Assembly: GCA_029938635.1 (NCBI GenBank)
Contig: JAOZUQ010000023.1
Span: 1-39,827 of the forward strand
Direction: 5' to 3'
From: Candidatus Aminicenantota bacterium
Lineage (GTDB): Bacteria; Acidobacteriota; Aminicenantia; UBA2199
Length of the DNA: 39,827 bases
Shown: positions 7,920-15,498 of the stretch, one piece after another
Position numbering within the stretch: position 1 is the first letter of the stretch
Layout of the letters: each line of letters opens with the position of its first letter
Translations under genes and position numbers: made by a program
The notes under the pieces: model-generated
Told to the model about the DNA's origin: nothing
The model's database searches: none
Seen by the model: the letters and a program-made list of their open reading frames with translations, nothing else

Positions 7920-10900
7920 TTGACCTTTATCAATTACAGGGCATCTGCAGGATCGGGGAAAACATATCAGCTTGTCTTGGAATACCTGGCCCTTGCACTC
8001 AAAGACGGGAAAAGGGATAACTTCAAACACATCCTCGCAATAACATTTACAAACAAGGCCGCTGCAGAGATGAAAGAGAGGATCCTGAGCTCACTAAAAA
8101 CCCTTTCAAAAGGGGAAGATGATGAACTTAAAAAGAACCTCCTCGATAAAGATAAAACTCTCAGAAATATTGAACATCAGGCCGGGAAAGTACTAAAAAA
8201 AATCCTTCACAACTATTCTAATTTTGCCGTCACCACCATCGACAGTTTTATAAACCGCCTTGTCAGGTCATTCACGTATGAGACAGATATCCCTGCCGGG
8301 TTTGATGTCGAATTGAACCTGAACAGAATGAACAATTTTATTACGGGAAATATATTTTCAGATATCGGGGCCGACCCTGACACAACGAAGATCATACTCG
8401 AATTTGTTTTTGACAAGATCAGCAGGAACCAGTCATGGAATGTGGAGACCAATATCACATCCATGTTAGCCGAGATAAACAGGGAGAAAAAAGAAGCGCA
8501 ACTGGAGATGCTTTCAGAGATGGCCCCGGAAACCTTCCTTGAAATTGCCAGGGAACTAAAGAAAATATTTTCAGAGTTCATGGAAGAGGTGATAATCCTG
8601 GCAAAAGAGGGTGCAAAGATAATCGAGTCCTCAGGGGTCCCTTATTACGAATACTCATATAAAGATAAAGGAGCTGCAGCATACATAATTAAGGTATCAA
8701 AGCTGGAAAAATATCAATTCAAAAAATTCAGCGGTATGTCAGACACAAACTTCCGGAAAGGTTCATGGACCACAAAAACTATGGATAAAGATACAATGGA
8801 GAAAATTGAACATATCTCTGAAGAATTGGACAGTCTCCATAGCCGTATGGTCACCCTGAAAGATGGAAAATTCAAAGAGGTGATCACCCTCTACTATATA
8901 TTTGAGAATGTATACATCCTGGGACTGATCGGGAAGATCAGGGAATATCTAAACGAGTACAAAGCTGAATACAATGTTGTCCCCATCTACGATCTGACCA
9001 GAAATGTTCACAGGATAATCAGGGAGGGAGATATCCCTTTTATTTACTATATTCTGGGAGACAGTTTTGAAAATATTATGATAGATGAGTTCCAGGACAC
9101 TTCAGAGATGCAGTGGGACAGCCTGTTCCCCCTTATTGAGAACAGCATCTCGGAAGAGAAGACCAGCCTCGGCGTAGGTGACCTGAAACAATCTATCTAC
9201 AGATGGAGGGGCGGTGAAACAGATATCATGGATAGAAAGATCCATGAACAATTCAAGCGCTGGGGAGGAATTGACATTCAGGATCTCCCGAATAACTTCA
9301 GAAGCAGGGAAAATATTGTTAAATTCAACAACAAATTATTCAGATCTGCAGAGAAGTATGAAGGCCCCAATGAATTTCTTTCAAGGATCTACAGTAAACC
9401 TGTCCAGAATTGTAAAGGTGGGGACGGAGGATTTGTATCCCTCACGTTTGTGAATCCGAAAGAAGAGGAAATAACTATCCCCGAAAGAGTTAAAAAAATT
9501 GTAGATGAGTGTGTGTGTTCCGGATTTTCACTATCAGATATTGCCGTCCTTACCAGAAAGAAGAAGACAGGAAGGGAGATCGCAAATCATCTGGTATCCT
9601 CAGGGTTCAGCATTATCACTCCGGAACTTCTGATCCTTCACAACAATCCGGCTGCTATATTTATGATCGACCTTCTGAAGTTCACCGGAGACAACACCCA
9701 AAAGCCGGTCCTTGCCGATATATTATTCTTCATATCAAAATATTTCAAAGGAGATATCTGGAATGAAAAATTAACCGAGCAATATTTTATTGATAGCGAG
9801 GGGACAGCTCTCCCTGATTGTGTAGAACAATTCATAGAGTCAGGAAACCTGATCCTCCGCTTCCCGCTCTATGAAGCGGCCGAAGAGCTGATAAGAATAT
9901 TTGACCTGAAGAGATCTCTTAAATACTCTTCTTCAGGGTATCTGACCGCTTTCCTAGATATGATAAAAGACTATTCAACAAAAGAGGGTGGCGGGATCTC
10001 CGGGTTCCTGGAATGGTGGAAAGAGTATGGGACAGATTACAGTGTCCCCACTCCGGAAAACAATGACGGTGTCACATTGATGACGATCCATAAAGCGAAG
10101 GGCCTGGAATTCCCTGTAGTCATAACTCCATATTCCGACTGGAAGGAGAAATCCGGCGGGAATTTATGGTTAAAGACTGATGATCCTTCGATCAAAATAG
10201 AGGGTTATAATCCTCCATATTTTGTAAACAAGATTAAAGCTCTTGATTCAACACTATTTTCAGAAGGGTGGAGAGAAGAAAATTTCAGGGCTGAACTGGA
10301 TGATCTGAACCTCTTCTATGTTGCATGTACCAGGGCAAAGGATGCTCTATTCATTTTTGCAGAGGATAAAGAGCTGAAGGGTGATAAGTACAAGAATCTG
10401 AGTCTTTTGAGAGATATTTCAGGATCAGATTATTTTGAAGATAATAATAATGGAATATTTGAAAAAGGAGTTTTAAAGAAAGTTGACTCAAAACCGGGAA
10501 AAAGGACAACCGAAACAATAGAAGATAAAGAACTTTTATCTACCAGTTGGAGCGGGAAAATTACCATCCGGCAAAGATCGGAAAAATTCTGGGATATTAC
10601 ACCGGAAGAGAATCTGAAAAAGATAGACAGAGGAATTCTCATTCATGAAATTCTCTCTGAGATAAGGGAGAGGGTCACACCGGAAAACATTCTAAACAGA
10701 ATGGTCTATTCAGGAAAGATCTTAAAAGAGGAATCAGATGAGATCGGCGATCAGATCAGAGAAATGTTCGACATCAAAGAAGTTAAAGGGTGGTTTTACG
10801 GTGATGGGGAATTTCTGGCAGAACAACCCCTATTATCAAAAAAAGGGACATTTCGTCCCGACAGGGTAATAATCTCCGGTGATTCGGTAATAGTGGTAGA

Positions 10901-11036
10901 CTTTAAAACAGGCAGGGAGAAAGATTCAGACATTATCCAAGTGGAGGAGTATAAATCTCTTATCAAAGATATGGGATATAGAGATGTCAGAGGTGTAATC
11001 TTCTATTTGGGCTCAATGAGTATAAGAGAGGTATAA
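7920..11036 (+). CDS. addA: AddA/RecB-like UvrD-family helicase with C-terminal PD-(D/E)XK nuclease
   Basis: A 1038-residue SF1A helicase-nuclease that would unwind and resect double-strand breaks for recombination. Motifs in order: Walker A ASAGSGKT (residues 8-15), TFTNKAAAEM, TTIDSF, motif II IDEFQDT (about 388), motif III GDLKQSIYRWRGG (about 420), NFRS (about 459), motif V TIHKAKGLEFPVV (about 722), and motif VI YVACTRAKDAL (about 800). The C-terminal nuclease has the His helix GILIHEIL (about 904), the Asp strand RPDRV (about 977) and DFKTG (about 992). The start codon is TTG with a strong SD. The partner nuclease gene begins 3 bases after the stop with its own GAGAGG SD. The AddA name is by architecture; Bacteroidetes-type RecB-like pairs are the closest pattern. 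Confidence 0.88.
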   Translation: MTFINYRASAGSGKTYQLVLEYLALALKDGKRDNFKHILAITFTNKAAAEMKERILSSLKTLSKGEDDELKKNLLDKDKTLRNIEHQAGKVLKKILHNYSNFAVTTIDSFINRLVRSFTYETDIPAGFDVELNLNRMNNFITGNIFSDIGADPDTTKIILEFVFDKISRNQSWNVETNITSMLAEINREKKEAQLEMLSEMAPETFLEIARELKKIFSEFMEEVIILAKEGAKIIESSGVPYYEYSYKDKGAAAYIIKVSKLEKYQFKKFSGMSDTNFRKGSWTTKTMDKDTMEKIEHISEELDSLHSRMVTLKDGKFKEVITLYYIFENVYILGLIGKIREYLNEYKAEYNVVPIYDLTRNVHRIIREGDIPFIYYILGDSFENIMIDEFQDTSEMQWDSLFPLIENSISEEKTSLGVGDLKQSIYRWRGGETDIMDRKIHEQFKRWGGIDIQDLPNNFRSRENIVKFNNKLFRSAEKYEGPNEFLSRIYSKPVQNCKGGDGGFVSLTFVNPKEEEITIPERVKKIVDECVCSGFSLSDIAVLTRKKKTGREIANHLVSSGFSIITPELLILHNNPAAIFMIDLLKFTGDNTQKPVLADILFFISKYFKGDIWNEKLTEQYFIDSEGTALPDCVEQFIESGNLILRFPLYEAAEELIRIFDLKRSLKYSSSGYLTAFLDMIKDYSTKEGGGISGFLEWWKEYGTDYSVPTPENNDGVTLMTIHKAKGLEFPVVITPYSDWKEKSGGNLWLKTDDPSIKIEGYNPPYFVNKIKALDSTLFSEGWREENFRAELDDLNLFYVACTRAKDALFIFAEDKELKGDKYKNLSLLRDISGSDYFEDNNNGIFEKGVLKKVDSKPGKRTTETIEDKELLSTSWSGKITIRQRSEKFWDITPEENLKKIDRGILIHEILSEIRERVTPENILNRMVYSGKILKEESDEIGDQIREMFDIKEVKGWFYGDGEFLAEQPLLSKKGTFRPDRVIISGDSVIVVDFKTGREKDSDIIQVEEYKSLIKDMGYRDVRGVIFYLGSMSIREV

Positions 11037-11039
11037 CCG

Positions 11040-13802
11040 GTGGAAAAGGATAAAGGATTTTTAGAGAATATCGCCTTAAAGTACTTCAATGAGTATGGAG
11101 AAAACATTAAAGATATTGCTTTTGTTTTCCCGAACAGACGGTCGGCCGTATATTTCAGGGACAACCTTACCTCACTATCACCAGTCCCGCTCTGGTCACC
11201 TGCGATCTTTTCCATCAATGATCTTATCAGAGAATGTTCAGGGCTCGAGATACCGGAATCATACGAACTGATATTTGAGCTATACAATGTTTACCGGGAA
11301 GTGTTCCCCGAAAAAAGTATCTCGATGGAAAATTTTTTCCAGACAGGAAAGATTATAATCTCCGATCTTAACGAGATAGACAAGGGACTTGCCGATACTG
11401 CAAAACTTTTCACGGCACTCAAAGATCTCCACGGCCTTGAAGACCCGGAGCCGCTCAATAACCCTGAAATCAAAAGAGACTACCGGGAGTTCTGGGTAGA
11501 GCTGGAAGATATATATCACCCTTTCAGGAGATCGCTGGAGTCACATCACACCGGATACGAAGGGATGGCTTTTCGAAAAGTGGCTGAAGATATCAGATTG
11601 ATAACAGACATAGGATGGGAAAAGATAATTTTTGCAGGATTTAATGCACTTTCAGGTGCTGAAAGATCAATAATGCTCCAATTGAAAGAGAGTGGAAAGG
11701 TAGAAATTTTTTCAGAAGCAGACAAATATTTCATAGAAGATACTGAGCAGGAAGCCGGTGCTTTTTTCAGAAAGAACAAAGATCTGATCGGGCCGGAAGA
11801 GATTATCCCTCCCCCCGATAATGGATTACACGGAGAGAAAAAAATAGAGATAATAGAGACAACATCCGATGTCGGGCAGGTTAAATATTGCGGGATCAAG
11901 TTAACCGAACTTCTCGACAAAAGTGAAAAACCTGAAAATATCGCAGTAGTTCTACCTGACGAGAGCCTCCTCTTCCCCGTCCTTAACTCACTTCCTGAAA
12001 ATATGGAAAAGGGAAATATTTCACTTGGTTATCCACTAAAGCAGACATCTGTATATTCTCTATACGAATCTTTAATGGAACTTCACAATAGAAAGAGTGT
12101 TCTTTTCAACAGGAAAACTCTGATACGGGTCTTAGACCACCCGTATATTAAAATGGTTGCAGATAATGATACCCTTAAGTTTTTGATCGAACTTAAAAAG
12201 GGGACAGACACCTTTATTGAAATCCCTGAAAATGCCGGGGAGATTTTGAAAAAAATTGTTTCTGATAATAATAATTCCACTGAATTTCTCGATAAACTCT
12301 TATCTATCCTGGATATGATCCGGGAGTCAGTTTCAAAGGAAAACATCCACCTTTCAGAGATCGAAAGGGAGTTTATCTACCGCTTCCACACATTAGCCGG
12401 GAAACTGAACGAGATCATTAAGAGGACAGGTGACCCTGTCAGCCTTAAAGGGTTCCACAGGATGTTCAACGATCTGATCGGATCTGTCCACATCCCTTTT
12501 ACCGGGGAACCTCTTGAGGGACTCCAGATACTCGGTGTCCTGGAAATGCAGAATCTCAGATTTAAAAATCTTTTTTTACTCTCTATGAACGAAGATAAAT
12601 TCCCCTCCGGCAAACATGCCGCTACTTTTATCCCACAGGATGTAAGGAACGCTTTTAATCTGCCACTTCACGGTGAGAGAGAAGCAATATTTGCCTACCA
12701 TTTTTATAGGATGCTTGCCAACAGCAGGAATATCACCATCGTATATTCAGGTGTAAAACCGGGAATAATGGCAGGAGAGAGGAGCAGGTTCATCGATCAG
12801 CTCCTTCTCGAATACGGTGAGTACAACCCGCTGGCGGATATCAATCATGTCACTGCTGATTTCAAACTTGACATCAATAACCCTGATAGCATAATAATCA
12901 ATAAAAGCGATACAACCCTGAAGAAGATCAAAAATTTAAGCTTTTCCCCTACTTCTCTTCATACCTGGCAGGAGTGCAGTCTCAGATTCTGGTTCAGATA
13001 TATACTCGGGTTAAAAGATGATTCCGATACAGATGAGGCTAACAATCCTGCAAAGTTCGGCTCAATTGCTCACAAGGTCGTGGAAAAAATCTATCAGGGG
13101 GTCTCCGGAAAAGAGGTGGGAAAGGAGTACTTCTCAAAATTCACTACCGATCAGATAGAGGATATCATAAAAAGCTCATTCAAATATAACAAGGTAGAAG
13201 AGATGGGAACCGGAATGAACAGGATCACCTTCGAGGTTATTAAAAAGCTGACCGGACAATTCCTTATCGACGAAGAAGCTGAGGCTCCGGTCATAATCAA
13301 CTCTCTGGAAGAAAATCTGAAGAATATTGAATTCACTTTTAAATCCAAGGGAGATACTGAGACAACAAAATTGAACGGGACCATAGACAGGATCGATATT
13401 AAGGATGGGATAACAAGGATAATAGACTATAAGACCGGCAATGTTGAAAAACTGAATATAAATGGGGACCTTGAAGAGACCGATTTCGTAAAGCATAAGG
13501 AGATCTTTCAACTCCTTTTTTATACTTTGCTTCTAAAAGACAGAAAAATTCTCAATAAAAAATTCAAACTCGGGATCTACCCGTTCAAAAATCTTTCCGA
13601 TAAACTCAGCTTTGTCAAAATAAACAATGAAGAACTTTTTAATCTATCAATACTTGAGGAATTTGAAAAAGTATTATCTTCTATCCTGAGTGATATTTAT
13701 GATCCGGATGTCCCATTCACTCAGACAGAAGATGAAAAAATGTGCAAATACTGCCTTCACGAAAATATATGTGAAAGATCACCAGGCAATAAAAGTTATT
13801 AA
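11040..13802 (+). CDS. addB: AddB-like PD-(D/E)XK nuclease with Fe-S cysteine cluster
   Basis: A 920-residue partner of the preceding helicase-nuclease. The N-terminal half resembles an inactivated SF1 helicase (FVFPNRRSAVYFRDNL). There is no Walker A motif, unlike Firmicutes AddB; this matches the Bacteroidetes-type partner. The C-terminal nuclease shows GSIAHKVVEKIY (about 674), the Asp strand NGTIDRID (about 780) and IIDYKTGN (about 794). Four cysteines fit the AddB 4Fe-4S staple: one in QECSLRFWFRY (Cys646) and C-x2-C-x5-C at 902, 905 and 911 (CKYCLHENIC). GTG start with SD GAGAGG. Residues 386-392 (KKGTDTF) are encoded by an exact copy of the REP end unit. Confidence 0.85.
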   Translation: MEKDKGFLENIALKYFNEYGENIKDIAFVFPNRRSAVYFRDNLTSLSPVPLWSPAIFSINDLIRECSGLEIPESYELIFELYNVYREVFPEKSISMENFFQTGKIIISDLNEIDKGLADTAKLFTALKDLHGLEDPEPLNNPEIKRDYREFWVELEDIYHPFRRSLESHHTGYEGMAFRKVAEDIRLITDIGWEKIIFAGFNALSGAERSIMLQLKESGKVEIFSEADKYFIEDTEQEAGAFFRKNKDLIGPEEIIPPPDNGLHGEKKIEIIETTSDVGQVKYCGIKLTELLDKSEKPENIAVVLPDESLLFPVLNSLPENMEKGNISLGYPLKQTSVYSLYESLMELHNRKSVLFNRKTLIRVLDHPYIKMVADNDTLKFLIELKKGTDTFIEIPENAGEILKKIVSDNNNSTEFLDKLLSILDMIRESVSKENIHLSEIEREFIYRFHTLAGKLNEIIKRTGDPVSLKGFHRMFNDLIGSVHIPFTGEPLEGLQILGVLEMQNLRFKNLFLLSMNEDKFPSGKHAATFIPQDVRNAFNLPLHGEREAIFAYHFYRMLANSRNITIVYSGVKPGIMAGERSRFIDQLLLEYGEYNPLADINHVTADFKLDINNPDSIIINKSDTTLKKIKNLSFSPTSLHTWQECSLRFWFRYILGLKDDSDTDEANNPAKFGSIAHKVVEKIYQGVSGKEVGKEYFSKFTTDQIEDIIKSSFKYNKVEEMGTGMNRITFEVIKKLTGQFLIDEEAEAPVIINSLEENLKNIEFTFKSKGDTETTKLNGTIDRIDIKDGITRIIDYKTGNVEKLNINGDLEETDFVKHKEIFQLLFYTLLLKDRKILNKKFKLGIYPFKNLSDKLSFVKINNEELFNLSILEEFEKVLSSILSDIYDPDVPFTQTEDEKMCKYCLHENICERSPGNKSY
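12196..12215 (+). repeat. REP end unit embedded in the addB-like coding sequence
   Basis: AAAAGGGGACAGACACCTTT occurs here in frame within the addB-like gene. It is identical over 20 bases to the minus-strand end unit of the element at 7822-7841. A flanking ATT is also shared with the variant at 39655. Confidence 0.75.
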
Positions 13803-13832
13803 ACCATATTCAGTCGAAACAGAATATATAAA

Positions 13833-14141
13833 TCAGGGATCAGTATATGGGTAGGTATGATACGATCCTGAAACCAGATTCGGCCATCCCATGGTTGTAA
13901 GTACCTTATTATTCAATGCATTTTTCCATTGTATTGTGTGTGTACCCGAATTGACCTCCTTATATTCGGTCATCTCCCCGGGCGCTAGGTCTCCCATACT
14001 CACACCATCCCATATAGCCTTAACAGTCTTTGTTGCAGATCTGTTATCAAATCGGACATATGTTTGCAATAGTTCAGAACAGTTTGTAAAAAGTATCTGG
14101 AATAAGAAAATGATAATCAGAAATTTTACAAAATTTCTCAT
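13833..14141 (-). CDS. Small predicted lipoprotein of unknown function
   Basis: A 102-residue protein with a lipoprotein signal: charged start MRNFVKF, a hydrophobic core, and lipobox-like LFTNC at residues 17-21 (Cys21 would be lipidated). The mature part of about 80 residues contains DNRSATKTVKAIWDG, GEMTEYKEVNSGTHTI and a Tyr/Gly-rich end. It looks like a small beta sandwich with Asn/Thr-rich strands. I do not recognise a family. It has a strong SD (AGGAGGT) and a promoter with a structured leader. It is convergent with the addB-like gene, 30 bases apart. Confidence 0.7.
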   Translation of the reverse strand: MRNFVKFLIIIFLFQILFTNCSELLQTYVRFDNRSATKTVKAIWDGVSMGDLAPGEMTEYKEVNSGTHTIQWKNALNNKVLTTMGWPNLVSGSYHTYPYTDP

Positions 14142-14149
14142 TTATACCT

Positions 14150-14177
14150 CCTGAACGGTTCAGGGATTTAAACCGTT
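14150..14177 (-). promoter_or_regulatory. Two overlapping inverted repeats in the lipoprotein leader
   Basis: Plus-strand coordinates: CCTGAAC-G-GTTCAGG (14150-14164) is a perfect inverted repeat. AACGGTT (14154-14160) also pairs perfectly with AACCGTT (14171-14177) across a 10-base loop. The two cannot form together. On the transcribed minus strand the first hairpin takes up the CAGG of the SD (CAGGAGGT), while the second leaves it free. Confidence 0.5.
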
Positions 14178-14188
14178 TATTAAATATA

Positions 14189-14218
14189 ATTATATAAAAA
14201 GAAACATTAAGATATCAA
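14189..14218 (-). promoter_or_regulatory. Promoter of the lipoprotein gene
   Basis: On the minus strand TTGATA (14218-14213), an 18-base spacer and a perfect TATAAT (14194-14189). Predicted start near 14182, giving a leader of about 40 bases that contains the paired repeats. Confidence 0.55.
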
Positions 14219-14310
14219 CAGAAATAAATTATAAATAAAAATTAAATCAGAAATGCACCATCTTATTTCCTTGTAAGCTTTTTCAACCTTATTCCTCACA
14301 TTTGTCATTG

Positions 14311-14339
14311 TTGACCCGGTGGTGAAAACAATATAGAAT
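14311..14339 (+). promoter_or_regulatory. Leaderless-type promoter of prfB
   Basis: TTGACC (14311-14316), 17-base spacer, TAGAAT (14334-14339), then six bases to ATG 14346. No SD precedes the ATG. Confidence 0.55.
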
Positions 14340-14345
14340 TAATTT

Positions 14346-15438
14346 ATGGAACTCGTAGAACTGAAGAACAAATTCGGAGAACTGAAGAAGAAAGCTGAAG
14401 ATCTCAGGGGGTTTCTTTGACTTTGCGAAAAAACATAAAAGACTCGGAGAAATAGAAGAGAAATTCCTCGATGAATCCATATGGAGCCAACCGAAACGCT
14501 CCGCAATGCTGCTGAAAGAAAAAAAGAGGCTCGAGAACCAGCTCAAAATTGAAGATAAATTCAATTCAGGTATCGATGACATGGAAACATACTTCGATCT
14601 TGCCGAAGAAGATCCCGATATTATTACCGAGATTGAATCAGAACTTGGAAAATTTGAAGAGTTTATTGACGAAACAGAAACGAAAAATTATCTCAGTGGT
14701 GAAAGCGATCTCAATAATGCCTTCATCACCATTAACCCCGGAGCAGGGGGAACCGAGAGTCAGGACTGGGCGGAGATGCTGCTCCGGATGTACCTTAGAT
14801 TTGCAGAGAGGATGGAATTCACCACAAAGATAATTGAGATCCTGGCCGGAGAAGAAGCAGGGATCAAAAGTGTAACTGTCAGAATAGAGGGAGATTATGC
14901 TTTCGGCTACCTTAAGCAGGAGATCGGTGTCCACAGGCTTGTAAGGATATCACCTTTTGACTCGAACAAGAGGCGGCACACATCATTTGCAGCTGTTTTC
15001 ACTTATCCTGAAGTTGATGATTCCATTGAGATCGAGATAGATCCAAAGGACCTTAGAATAGATACATACCGTGCTTCAGGAGCAGGTGGGCAGCATGTCA
15101 ACAAGACAGACTCCGCAATAAGGATCACTCATACTCCCACAAATATAGTTGCCCAATGCCAGAGTGAGAGGTCCCAGCATCAGAACAAAGATAGAGCGAT
15201 GAAACTCCTGAAGGCAAAACTATATGACAGTGAGATGAAAAAAAGGATGTCCGAGAAAGAGAAGCTTGAAAACTCAAAAGGAGATATCTCATGGGGGAAC
15301 CAGATCCGATCATATGTCCTCCATCCTTACCAGAGTATCAAGGATCACCGGACAGAAGTTGAGATAGGGAATACCCAGAAAGTTCTCGATGGGGACATTT
15401 TCGAATTCATCAAAGCCTCACTTAAACAAATCAAGTAA
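14346..15438 (+). CDS. prfB: Peptide chain release factor 2 with programmed +1 frameshift
   Basis: RF2 ends translation at UGA and UAA. Frame 1 runs ATG 14346 to an in-frame TGA at 14418-14420 after 24 codons ending in Asp-Leu-Arg-Gly-Phe-Leu. The site AGG GGG TTT CTT TGA C carries the internal SD-like AGGGGG and the CTT-TGA-C slip. After the +1 shift, reading resumes at GAC 14419 and runs to TAA 15438, giving about 363 residues, near the usual 365. The RF2 recognition loop Ser-Pro-Phe (RISPFDSNKRR, about residue 201) and the catalytic Gly-Gly-Gln (ASGAGGQHVNKTDSAIR, about 247) are intact. A start at the later ATG 14506 would lose 83 residues of domain 1 and should be rejected. The start is predicted leaderless. 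Confidence 0.97.
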
Positions 15439-15462
15439 AGTTTCAATATATTCAATATTTTG

Positions 15463-15491
15463 TTGAAAACATAGCATTAATAATCCATAAT
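15463..15491 (+). promoter_or_regulatory. Leaderless-type promoter of comEC
   Basis: TTGAAA (15463-15468), 17-base spacer, CATAAT (15486-15491), seven bases to ATG 15499; no SD. Confidence 0.5.
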
Positions 15492-15498
15492 CTCAATT

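Noticed and set aside
14506-15438. Starting RF2 at ATG 14506 as a 310-residue protein
   Set aside because: The upstream frame carries a canonical RF2 frameshift site and a proper N-terminal domain; the 14346 start gives the normal family length.
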